5,994 nucleotides of DNA from Clostridia bacterium (GTDB lineage: Bacteria; Bacillota_A; Clostridia; Christensenellales; UBA1242), in NCBI GenBank assembly GCA_017508345.1, contig JAFVZD010000095.1, positions 1 through 5,994 of the forward strand. Direction: 5' to 3'. Shown piece by piece: positions 1 through 5,994 of the stretch. Under the pieces are notes generated by a model. The model made no database searches, was not told the DNA's origin, and was given only the letters and a program-made list of their open reading frames with translations. Positions within the stretch are counted from its first letter, which is position 1. The number at the start of each line of letters is the position of its first letter. The translations under genes were made by a program, and so were the position numbers.

Positions 1-25
1 AATGTAAAAAATTTGGTAAAATAAT

Positions 26-34
26 TTTGTCGAA
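26..34 (+). promoter_or_regulatory. Candidate Spo0A box (0A box) upstream of the surface-protein gene
   Basis: The nine bases TTTGTCGAA match the known Spo0A-binding consensus TTTGTCRAA perfectly, including the core TGTCGAA. The site lies 76 bp before the start codon at 110 and points toward the gene. A TATACT hexamer at 40-45 follows five bases later and could be a -10 element of a promoter lacking a good -35, as in some Spo0A-activated promoters. The same nine-mer occurs in front of the mscS gene in this window. That the organism encodes Spo0A is inference. Confidence 0.4.
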
Positions 35-48
35 AAATTTATACTGCT

Positions 49-77
49 TTGGGTGCGTAGAGTTATCCAAGTATAAA
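49..77 (+). promoter_or_regulatory. Candidate sigma-A-type promoter for the surface-protein gene
   Basis: A -35-like TTGGGT at 49-54 is separated by 17 bp from a -10-like TATAAA at 72-77. Transcription would start near 84, giving a leader of about 25 bases that contains the AGGAGG at 100-105. The -35 matches only the TTG of the consensus, so the call is tentative. The alternative is the TATACT at 40-45 next to the 0A-like box. Confidence 0.4.
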
Positions 78-109
78 ATTTGTGATAGATTATAAATTTA
101 GGAGGAAAA

Positions 110-2497
110 ATGAAAAAGACTACGGCTATAATTGGTCTGTCTGCGGTTTGTGCATTTTTGGTAGTAATGCTAGTTACACAAGTGCTAGCGGCTACATATT
201 TGAACCTAAATATGTCAGGAAGCATAAAATATAATGCCACCGAGATTGGAGCGAGGATGTTTGCATTGAGCGAAGTAGCACCCGGGGGGGGGGGGGGTAG
301 TAGCATAAATTACATAGCTCTGTCAGGTTCGGGAGTAGTGGATGAGGACGGAATTTACAACGAGAACGGCAATGCTATGGAATTTGCAAACATTGTGGGA
401 CATACGGACGCGGAGTTTGTGTCTAGTAGTGATACAATGTCGATTTATATTTTTGTAAAAAACAAAGGGGATAGATATATTATACCCAAAATATCTTTGA
501 CATATGATGCAACACATTTGTCGGTTCAAGAAAATGCGTATTTTTTTGATATGAGTGCGGGCAATATTGACCCTATTGCATTGAAGCAAAGTGGGAATAC
601 TGCCAGTCAGCTGCTGAGTACGGTAAGAAGTGCTACAAAGAATAATTATCAAATGAATTCGTATATAGATAATGATGATGTATATATGTTGGAGCTTGTT
701 TTTGGCGTAGCGAGTAGTCCGGGAGTGAGTTTTGAGTCGGATTTTGAACTAAATATAGCATTTATGGCGGATGTGCAGTATGATTTGGATAATGAACATC
801 TACTTACCGTTAAACAAAAAATCCATACTTTGGACCCTAGTTGGACAAAAGTTGGGTATAATGCGAGTTTAAGTGCAGAGGTCACAAAAATTGAAACAAA
901 TAGTATCTCAACATTAAAAAGTTATTATGATACTAGAGATGCTAATGGTAATACAGGGAATGGTCGCAATGTGGATGATTATACTACCGCGGTAGTTTAT
1001 AAGGATATAGATGTGGTAAATGTGGATATAAAAAGCGGGGAAATAGTTGGTAAACTAAGTGATATTAATTATCCATTCGAATGGTATGGTGGGGATGTGA
1101 CATTGCCAAGTGGTACCACACTAGCTAGTGGTAGGGTGTTAACCACTAGTGAAACATTTACGGTGGATTGCTATACATATTATCCTACAATGTATATTCG
1201 TAGGTGGATGGTAAACGATGAGCAGTATATAACTATTAGTGATGAGAAATTTCCTGGAAGTACAAAGATAGATAGTTATTATACGGGGACATTCCAAAGT
1301 ACTATATTTAATCCGGATAAGAGTGTGGCAGTGAATGGATTGGGCATAATACCTCGTAGCTATTCATATTGGTGGATACCTCTTTCTTGGGGGAGTGTTA
1401 ATTTTTTGCAAACATATTATAATTTTGCAACATATAATAATTCTACTGTATATCCGACTCAAATGCAGTTTTTGGATTGGGCTAACAATTTAACCAATGC
1501 GTGGTCGACTTATGCAACAAGTCATCCTAGTATTTCGAATTATATAACTGCAAATGCAAAAGGTGTGCAGGGAGAAAATTGGCGTGTTTGGGTGCAAAAT
1601 TTGTTGTATACAGTGAAATATGCTAATAACAATAGTCAAGCGATTGTGGGATATGGTAATACTTATACAAATGCTCTATATGCTGCATCTGGCGTGACGG
1701 TAACTACACCTAGTGGTGTAATATCTGGAGCAACTGTTGGTAATGTAGATCATTTTAGTCAGTGGGTATCGTCTTTGGGATCAGTAATTGGGTTAAAAGG
1801 AACAGCAGGCGTTAGTGCTGGCGAAGGGGTAACATATAATAGTGCAGGTATGGCATATGGGCATGATTATACTAGCAATCCTATGTATTCACAAGAATTT
1901 TTGGTATATAGTAATGGGGCTAAAAAAATAATGTTGGATGGATATATAGGTAGTGATATGTATACTAGTGTGTGGTGCTTGGGAACTTGTAATCCATGGG
2001 GAACTATGTGGACATGGATATTTGGTACTAGTCTATTGTATGATGAAGGAACGGAATTGGCATGGTATTATGTGAATTTTGACGATTATGATGCTAGTAA
2101 ATCTAATTATGTAGTTACTAATAGTTCGGAATTGTTTGATCAACAGCATTCTTATCACATAGAAAAAAATTATGTAAAAGTTTCTTATAGTATACCGACT
2201 TTTGGTACATTTATATCAGTCAGTAATATGGGAGTAAGTGATATAACTAATGGAGAGGAATTATTACCTATAGTTTATTTACCTACAGCGAATTCAGTAA
2301 AGGCATCATTTACGACTGGGATGTGTGATTTGTTTTGGGTAAACTCAGATATGACTAACATACATACTTTTGGTATAATGCGAGGGGCTACTACTACTAG
2401 AACAAACAATGCGGGTATCAATGCATTTACAGTAAATTATCACATAAGTACTGTTGCTGCGAATCTAGGGTTGAGGTCTATGTTGATTAATAGTTGA
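110..2497 (+). CDS. Secreted/surface protein: TasA-like N-terminal region plus C-type-lectin/FGE-like C-terminal domain; candidate phase-variable adhesin
   Basis: A 795-residue exported protein of unknown function. The start is supported by AGGAGG at 100-105, four bases before ATG. Residues 2-3 are Lys-Lys, followed by a hydrophobic stretch (about 6-27) and a likely signal-peptidase site near the Ala-Ala at 27-28. Residues about 29-50 (LNLNMSGSIKYNATEIGARM) resemble the start of mature SipW-dependent/TasA-like proteins, and 105-260 alternate in a beta-sandwich-like pattern. Residues 59-63 are five glycines coded by the 14-G tract. From about 350 the pattern recalls C-type-lectin/formylglycine-generating-enzyme-like domains: ENWRVW 489-494, YANNNSQ 504-510, NPWGTMWTW 628-636, RGA 758-760 and GLRS 787-790. 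This domain is common in phage tail and bacterial surface proteins, where it binds ligands. No sortase motif, C-terminal membrane anchor or lipobox is seen, so attachment is unclear. Cysteines are few (15, 354, 623, 627, 739). Coding status is certain; the fold assignment is inferred from motif memory. Confidence 0.93.
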   Translation: MKKTTAIIGLSAVCAFLVVMLVTQVLAATYLNLNMSGSIKYNATEIGARMFALSEVAPGGGGGSSINYIALSGSGVVDEDGIYNENGNAMEFANIVGHTDAEFVSSSDTMSIYIFVKNKGDRYIIPKISLTYDATHLSVQENAYFFDMSAGNIDPIALKQSGNTASQLLSTVRSATKNNYQMNSYIDNDDVYMLELVFGVASSPGVSFESDFELNIAFMADVQYDLDNEHLLTVKQKIHTLDPSWTKVGYNASLSAEVTKIETNSISTLKSYYDTRDANGNTGNGRNVDDYTTAVVYKDIDVVNVDIKSGEIVGKLSDINYPFEWYGGDVTLPSGTTLASGRVLTTSETFTVDCYTYYPTMYIRRWMVNDEQYITISDEKFPGSTKIDSYYTGTFQSTIFNPDKSVAVNGLGIIPRSYSYWWIPLSWGSVNFLQTYYNFATYNNSTVYPTQMQFLDWANNLTNAWSTYATSHPSISNYITANAKGVQGENWRVWVQNLLYTVKYANNNSQAIVGYGNTYTNALYAASGVTVTTPSGVISGATVGNVDHFSQWVSSLGSVIGLKGTAGVSAGEGVTYNSAGMAYGHDYTSNPMYSQEFLVYSNGAKKIMLDGYIGSDMYTSVWCLGTCNPWGTMWTWIFGTSLLYDEGTELAWYYVNFDDYDASKSNYVVTNSSELFDQQHSYHIEKNYVKVSYSIPTFGTFISVSNMGVSDITNGEELLPIVYLPTANSVKASFTTGMCDLFWVNSDMTNIHTFGIMRGATTTRTNNAGINAFTVNYHISTVAANLGLRSMLINS
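284..297 (+). repeat. In-frame 14-G homopolymer tract, candidate slipped-strand phase-variation switch
   Basis: Fourteen consecutive G follow CCC at 281-283 inside the surface-protein gene, in an otherwise AT-rich context. In the observed phase it reads four GGG plus GGT (Gly 59-63) and continues as Ser-Ser-Ile. With 15 G the next codon is TAG; with 13 G the frame reads GTA GTA GCA TAA. Both single-base changes therefore end the protein at about residue 63-65, just after the signal region. The other glycines of this protein use mixed codons. Homopolymer length is error-prone in sequencing, so the exact count is uncertain. Confidence 0.85.
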
Positions 2498-2505
2498 TGA
2501 TAATA

Positions 2506-2532
2506 AAAAAGTGGACGATATGTCCACTTTTT
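2506..2532. terminator. Bidirectional intrinsic terminator between the convergent surface-protein and mscS genes
   Basis: GTGGAC at 2511-2516 pairs with GTCCAC at 2522-2527 around the five-base loop GATAT. The stem is flanked by A5 at 2506-2510 and T5 at 2528-2532, which extend the pairing and supply a U tract in either direction. On the plus strand it lies right behind the stop codons of the surface-protein gene. On the minus strand it lies about 60 bases past the mscS stop and is followed by a U-rich run. Confidence 0.88.
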
Positions 2533-2593
2533 GTGTTAGGTTGTGTTGCCTTAGGGTATAAAACTTTATTTTGATTGTAGTGTTGATTGGTGA

Positions 2594-3601
2594 TTATTCT
2601 GTGTTGTCATCGCTTTGAGCGGGTGTGGTAGTTTTCTTTTTTGATTTGCGTTTGCGTTTGCGGGCTCGGTGCTCTTCGCGTTTTTTGTCAAAGTCTATGC
2701 CTATGATTTTTTCGAACTCGCTTAGTTCGTTTACTTCACGAATTTTCTCTTGTCGAGGTTGCAATTCGCCGTAATTAATCAGGTTGACTTGGTCATCACG
2801 AATGCGGATCTCGGTCTGTTGATAAGGTAAGCGGATACCAAGTCTGTTGAATTCGCTAAACACATTTTCGTTTACATAGTAATATACATCCCAATAATCC
2901 TCGTTGTCACACCAGCAGGAAGCGAATATATCTAGTCCGTTTTCGTCAATTTTATCCAAATTGGCACTAGGTGCTGGGGTAGTGAGTGTACGACCATCGC
3001 TAGTCATAACATTGCGGATGGTCTCACAAGCGAAGCGGATATCTGTTTCTCTAGCTACTACAAAGTGAAAATCTACACGGCGGGTAGGGTTGGTGGAGTA
3101 ATTGATCATAGGTTTGTTGAGAACATCAGAATTAGGGAGAATAATCTCTTTGTTGTCTTTGGTAGTGAGTGTGGTAGTAAGTATTTGTATTGATTTTACA
3201 CGGCCCTCTACACCATTAACATTTACTAAATCATTAACTTTGAAAGGTTTGGTACCTATGATAATTATACCATTAGCTAGGTTGCTGAGGCTATCCTTGA
3301 GTGCTAGACCTATAGCTAGACCCATAGCAGATAGTACAGCAATAAATGTGGTGGCAGGCACACCCAAAGATTGTAGAACTATTATAAACAACATAATATA
3401 CAATGCGTATTTGAGTACATTATTTATAAAGGTTTGGGTAATTACCTCCATTTTTGAGCGAGCGAATGCACGCTTGGTGACTACTAGAATAATTTTAACT
3501 AGGATAGCACCAAAAAATAGAATAAGTAGGGCATTGATTAGTGGCCAGGCTTTGTCTACAAAAAAGTCTTGGACACTTAGCCAGATTTGATTCCAATCCA
3601 T
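2594..3601 (-). CDS. mscS: MscS-family small-conductance mechanosensitive ion channel with a long basic C-terminal tail
   Basis: A 335-residue inner-membrane channel that, in this family, opens under membrane tension to release solutes during hypo-osmotic shock. ATG at 3601 is chosen because AAGGAG lies seven bases upstream; a TTG at 3661 in the same frame would put coding sequence over the promoter. Three membrane helices are visible: about 18-42, 62-80 and 84-113. The third is the pore helix (AVLSAMGLAIGLALKDSLSN from 88), closely resembling E. coli MscS. L95 and L99 align with the pore leucines 105 and 109, and G111 with G121. K102 and D103 replace the E. coli Gln112 and hinge Gly113. The cytoplasmic beta domain follows (KPFKVNDLVNVNGVEGRVKS, 118-137; LPNSDV, 155-160), then an alpha/beta part to LPYQQTEIRI (258-267). 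Residues about 269-335 extend beyond the core of the 286-residue E. coli protein and are strongly charged, including RKRKRKSKKK (314-323). The gene has its own promoter and converges on the surface-protein gene. Confidence 0.94.
   Translation of the reverse strand: MDWNQIWLSVQDFFVDKAWPLINALLILFFGAILVKIILVVTKRAFARSKMEVITQTFINNVLKYALYIMLFIIVLQSLGVPATTFIAVLSAMGLAIGLALKDSLSNLANGIIIIGTKPFKVNDLVNVNGVEGRVKSIQILTTTLTTKDNKEIILPNSDVLNKPMINYSTNPTRRVDFHFVVARETDIRFACETIRNVMTSDGRTLTTPAPSANLDKIDENGLDIFASCWCDNEDYWDVYYYVNENVFSEFNRLGIRLPYQQTEIRIRDDQVNLINYGELQPRQEKIREVNELSEFEKIIGIDFDKKREEHRARKRKRKSKKKTTTPAQSDDNTE
2645..2662 (-). repeat. Three tandem hexanucleotides encoding RKRKRK in the MscS tail
   Basis: TTTGCG is repeated three times on the plus strand, read on the minus strand as CGC AAA three times (Arg-Lys, residues 314-319). 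The six-base unit keeps the frame, so gain or loss of copies would only lengthen or shorten the basic tail. Three copies may be simple codon repetition. Confidence 0.6.
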
Positions 3602-3608
3602 AAAAAAA

Positions 3609-3614
3609 CTCCTT
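3609..3614 (-). promoter_or_regulatory. Ribosome binding site deciding the mscS start
   Basis: AAGGAG on the minus strand, seven bases (all T on that strand) before ATG at 3601. It supports a 335-residue protein over a 355-residue one starting at the upstream TTG (3661), which has no comparable site. Confidence 0.85.
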
Positions 3615-3632
3615 GTATTAAAATATGAAAGT

Positions 3633-3661
3633 ATTATATCACAAAATTCGACAAAATACAA
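3633..3661 (-). promoter_or_regulatory. mscS promoter with extended -10
   Basis: The minus strand shows a consensus -10 TATAAT at 3633-3638 preceded by TGA, giving the extended form TGATATAAT (3633-3641). A weak -35 TTGTAT at 3656-3661 is spaced 17 bp away. Transcription would start near 3626 and give a leader of about 25 bases that includes the ribosome binding site. A 0A-like box lies within the spacer. Confidence 0.75.
3637..3655 (-). promoter_or_regulatory. Candidate tandem Spo0A boxes in the mscS promoter
   Basis: On the minus strand, 3655-3647 reads TTTGTCGAA, a perfect match to the Spo0A consensus TTTGTCRAA. Ten bases further, 3645-3637 reads TTTGTGATA, matching at six of nine positions. 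A 10-bp head-to-tail spacing is the arrangement known for Spo0A dimers at the abrB promoter. The pair covers the spacer and overlaps the extended -10, a position that would more likely hinder than help polymerase. Binding is inferred. Confidence 0.42.
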
Positions 3662-3697
3662 GCCTAGTTTGGGGTTGATGTAAGATATTGAGCAAAC

Positions 3698-3729
3698 AAA
3701 AAAAGTAGATTACCAAAATCTACTTTTTT
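3698..3729 (-). terminator. Intrinsic terminator of the ABC transporter gene
   Basis: A 7-bp stem (3717-3723 with 3705-3711, loop 3712-3716) is flanked by T6 at 3724-3729 and A7 at 3698-3704 on the plus strand. On the minus strand this is A tract, hairpin, then seven U, starting five bases past the ABC stop codon. It separates the ABC gene from mscS, so the two are probably not an operon. Confidence 0.88.
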
Positions 3730-3734
3730 GTATT

Positions 3735-5994
3735 TTATTCGTTGCGGAGTGCTAGTACTGGGTCTTTTTTGCTGGCAATACTGGATGGTACTAGTCCGGC
3801 AATCAATGTTAGACCTGTGCTGAGTACAATCAAAATCAGGGCATGTAGTGGGTTAAGCATTGCACTAATATTCACACCCGCGGCGAGAGAAGCAACTATT
3901 GCGTTGATTGGAATAGTGAGTAGTAGGGTAAGTATTACACCTAGTACACCTGCGGTGAGACCGATAATGACAGTCTCTGCATTGAATACTCTGCCGATGT
4001 CTTTGCGTCTAGCACCTAGGCTACGGAGAACACCAATTTCTTTTGTACGCTCTATTACACTAACATAAGTGATGATACCTATCATAATTGATGAAACTAC
4101 TAGGCTGATTGCTGCAAATATGATTAGTACAATGCTAGTAGCATCAATCATTGCTGTGAATGTAGATGTGAGTAATTCGGAGTAGTCAGTAAATAGTATT
4201 TGGTCAGCCTCGGCTTTGCCTGTATTGTATGCAGACAAGTACGCGAGCAATTCGCTCTTTCCCTCAAAGTTGCTAGGTGAAATCTCGATTTTTGATGGGA
4301 TATTGCTACCACCAAGGGATTGTAGGGACATTAGTAATTGGTCCTCGGGAGAAAATGTGATAGAAGTTTTTTCTTCGGTGTACTCTGTAAAAGGGACTCC
4401 AGTAAGAACATTCAAGGCAGTACCAGCGGCAATTTGAGCCTGTACGATTTGAGAGGTAAGGTTTTGGGTGTGAACGTATTCGGTAAGTAGTTTTGTATAT
4501 CCTAATCCCTCGTCAATAGATGTAGAGAGTAGACTGGAACCATTGTATGCAACTACACCAACTACTGTTAATTCAATATTAGCATTTGTATATACTTCTG
4601 TCTTTATTGATTGATTCAAAATGTCTGTAATTGGAATACTAAATGTGCCATTGCCATTTGGAGTATAGTAAATATTATTTGTGGCTACACGATATTTGTG
4701 GTTGATAAAGTCTGTAGGAGTATAAGTAGTCTTGTTGCCGTTGGTGAGTCCTAAGGCATCCAATGTAGTGTTGCTAAGTTCGTTACTTGAATTGACTACA
4801 ACAACTACCTCATTGTAATTGCTTGGGAATTTACCTGTAAGCAATTTGTAATCTTCACTAGATGCTACATCAGAAGGTAACTCTGCGGTAGTATTGACAA
4901 GTTTAGTATTTGATGTGGTTTGTGAAAGGATATTAACTGTGGTGCCGGAGTGGAATGTAACCTTGGAAACATAACTATCATCAATATCATTTATATAATC
5001 TATAAAGTCTTGGGTAATTTTATTTTTGTGGTAAACAGAGCGGTCTTTTGGGTCGTAGATAGTAATGGTATTGTCATCTTTTTCTCCGTTTTGCTGAGCA
5101 TTCTCCATAAATTCCGCTAGGTCGATATTAGTGGAGATTGTTTGGATAGATATAGGCATAGTGGATAGAGAATCTCGCTGGACTGTGTCGATGTAGGCAT
5201 TGAATCCTGTACTAATAGCGAGAACTAGTGCTATACCTATTATACCAATACTACCTGCAAATGCGGTGAGCAGTGTACGAGCTTTTTTGGTCCAGAGATT
5301 GTTTAGGCTAAGTTTGAGAGCGGTAAAGAATGACATACTGGTCTTGGATTTTGTAGGTTTGTCGGCATCATCAATACCATCTCTGTTGTATGGATTAGTG
5401 TCTTCTATTATGTTACCATCCAAAACCTTTACTATACGGGTGCTGTATTGTTCTGCCAATTCGTTATTGTGTGTTACCATAATAACCAAACAGTCTTGAC
5501 TAATCTCTTGGAGTATGTCCATTATTTGGACACTGGTCTTGGTATCCAATGCACCTGTTGGCTCATCTGCTAGAATGATTGATGGGTTATTGATAATAGC
5601 ACGGGCGATGGCTACACGCTGTTTTTGACCACCAGAAAGTTGATTGGGATGCTTTTTGATATGGTCAGCAAGTCCAACACGCTCAAGGGCTCGGATAGCG
5701 CGTTCACGGCGTTCTTTGGCACTGACACCGGATAGGGTAAGTGCTAACTCTACATTGCCTAGTACACTAAGGTGTGATATGAGGTTGTAATCTTGGAATA
5801 TAAAACCAACACTCTGGTTGCGGTATGCGTCCCAGTCCTTTTCGGTAAATTCTTTGGTAGATTTACCATTGATGATTAAATCACCATTAGAATATCTATC
5901 CAATCCACCAATTATATTTAGCATAGTGGTCTTACCACAACCGCTAGGGCCTAATATGGATACAAATTCGTTATTGCGAAAGTCAATACTGACA
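3735..5994 (-). CDS. ABC transporter, fused ATPase and FtsX-type permease (MacB-like layout), 5' end outside the window
   Basis: The frame stays open to the window edge: 752 residues are visible from 5993, and the true start lies upstream, probably only a few tens of residues away. The ATG at 5924 is not a start because it falls right after Walker A. Visible numbering: Walker A GPSGCGKTT 15-23, Q-loop Q67, signature LSGGQ 119-123, Walker B ending D143-E144, D-loop LD 149-150, H-loop H175. A linker leads to TM1 (about 241-263), a large extracytoplasmic region (about 266-613), and TM2-TM4 (about 617-643, 673-700, 715-738). ERTKEIGVLRSLGARRKDIG (648-667) is the typical FtsX/MacB permease motif, as is the ending DPVLALRNE. 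MacB relatives couple ATP use to movement of the extracytoplasmic domain and act on lipoproteins, peptides, toxins or antibiotics; the substrate here is unknown. A single polypeptide with four membrane helices implies a homodimer. No partner fusion protein or regulator is visible. Confidence 0.93.
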   Translation of the reverse strand, partial: VSIDFRNNEFVSILGPSGCGKTTMLNIIGGLDRYSNGDLIINGKSTKEFTEKDWDAYRNQSVGFIFQDYNLISHLSVLGNVELALTLSGVSAKERRERAIRALERVGLADHIKKHPNQLSGGQKQRVAIARAIINNPSIILADEPTGALDTKTSVQIMDILQEISQDCLVIMVTHNNELAEQYSTRIVKVLDGNIIEDTNPYNRDGIDDADKPTKSKTSMSFFTALKLSLNNLWTKKARTLLTAFAGSIGIIGIALVLAISTGFNAYIDTVQRDSLSTMPISIQTISTNIDLAEFMENAQQNGEKDDNTITIYDPKDRSVYHKNKITQDFIDYINDIDDSYVSKVTFHSGTTVNILSQTTSNTKLVNTTAELPSDVASSEDYKLLTGKFPSNYNEVVVVVNSSNELSNTTLDALGLTNGNKTTYTPTDFINHKYRVATNNIYYTPNGNGTFSIPITDILNQSIKTEVYTNANIELTVVGVVAYNGSSLLSTSIDEGLGYTKLLTEYVHTQNLTSQIVQAQIAAGTALNVLTGVPFTEYTEEKTSITFSPEDQLLMSLQSLGGSNIPSKIEISPSNFEGKSELLAYLSAYNTGKAEADQILFTDYSELLTSTFTAMIDATSIVLIIFAAISLVVSSIMIGIITYVSVIERTKEIGVLRSLGARRKDIGRVFNAETVIIGLTAGVLGVILTLLLTIPINAIVASLAAGVNISAMLNPLHALILIVLSTGLTLIAGLVPSSIASKKDPVLALRNE

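Noticed and set aside
63..71. TTATCCAAG resembling a DnaA box
   Set aside because: Single copy with two mismatches, and no other origin features nearby.
983..996. Perfect 14-bp palindrome ACTACCGCGGTAGT
   Set aside because: It lies inside the surface-protein coding sequence, and one such palindrome in 6 kb is close to chance expectation.
2401..2497. The C-terminal end of the surface protein as a diversity-generating retroelement variable region
   Set aside because: The lectin-like fold would allow it, but no template repeat, reverse transcriptase or GC-rich mutagenic-homing site is seen in the window.
2684..2692. TTTGTCAAA, also fitting the Spo0A consensus, on the plus strand
   Set aside because: It is inside mscS, explained by the codons for Phe-Asp-Lys, and far from any promoter.
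3102..3590. Long open frame antisense to mscS, and similar ones antisense to the other two genes
   Set aside because: They mirror well-supported genes, have no convincing ribosome binding sites or domains, and are expected by-products of codon use.
3602..3661. N-terminal extension of MscS from a TTG at 3661
   Set aside because: It would overlap the extended -10 and the 0A-like boxes, has no ribosome binding site, and adds 20 residues unlike the family.
5922..5924. ATG as the start of the ABC transporter
   Set aside because: The frame remains open upstream and encodes Walker A immediately before this Met, so the gene is cut by the window edge.

Overview
The window holds three protein genes and their control signals from an AT-rich bacterium using the standard code (TGG for Trp, TGA as a stop). 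Strong AGGAGG/AAGGAG ribosome binding sites, sigma-A-like promoters, intrinsic hairpin terminators and two Spo0A-box-like sites suggest a Gram-positive Bacillota/Clostridia-type lineage, possibly an uncultured gut one. This placement is inference; no marker gene is present.

Layout. Positions 1-109 are a leader with a candidate promoter and a perfect match to the Spo0A box. Positions 110-2497 (+) encode a 795-residue secreted or surface protein with an export signal, a TasA/SipW-substrate-like beta-rich N-terminal part, and a C-terminal half that looks like the C-type-lectin/formylglycine-generating-enzyme-like fold used in tail fibres and adhesins. An unbroken run of 14 G lies just behind the signal region and in frame. 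Adding or losing one G gives a stop within a few codons, so this is a textbook candidate for on/off phase variation. The gene ends in four consecutive in-frame stops and a bidirectional terminator.

Convergent to it, 2594-3601 (-) encodes an MscS-family small-conductance mechanosensitive channel with an unusual, very basic C-terminal tail. Its promoter has an extended -10 element and carries a second perfect Spo0A-box match, with a degenerate copy exactly 10 bp away. Upstream of it, 3735-5994 (-) is the 3' part of a fused ABC ATPase/FtsX-type permease (MacB-like architecture, large extracytoplasmic domain). Its 5' end is outside the window, with Walker A still visible at the edge. It ends in its own terminator, so mscS is probably transcribed independently.

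All three products act at the cell envelope: a surface-exposed binding protein, an osmotic safety valve, and a probable exporter or envelope-remodelling ABC system. Nothing shows that they form one pathway. The strongest leads are the poly-G switch in the surface protein and the shared Spo0A-like boxes in front of two separately transcribed genes. No RNA gene, CRISPR array, insertion sequence or integrase was seen.
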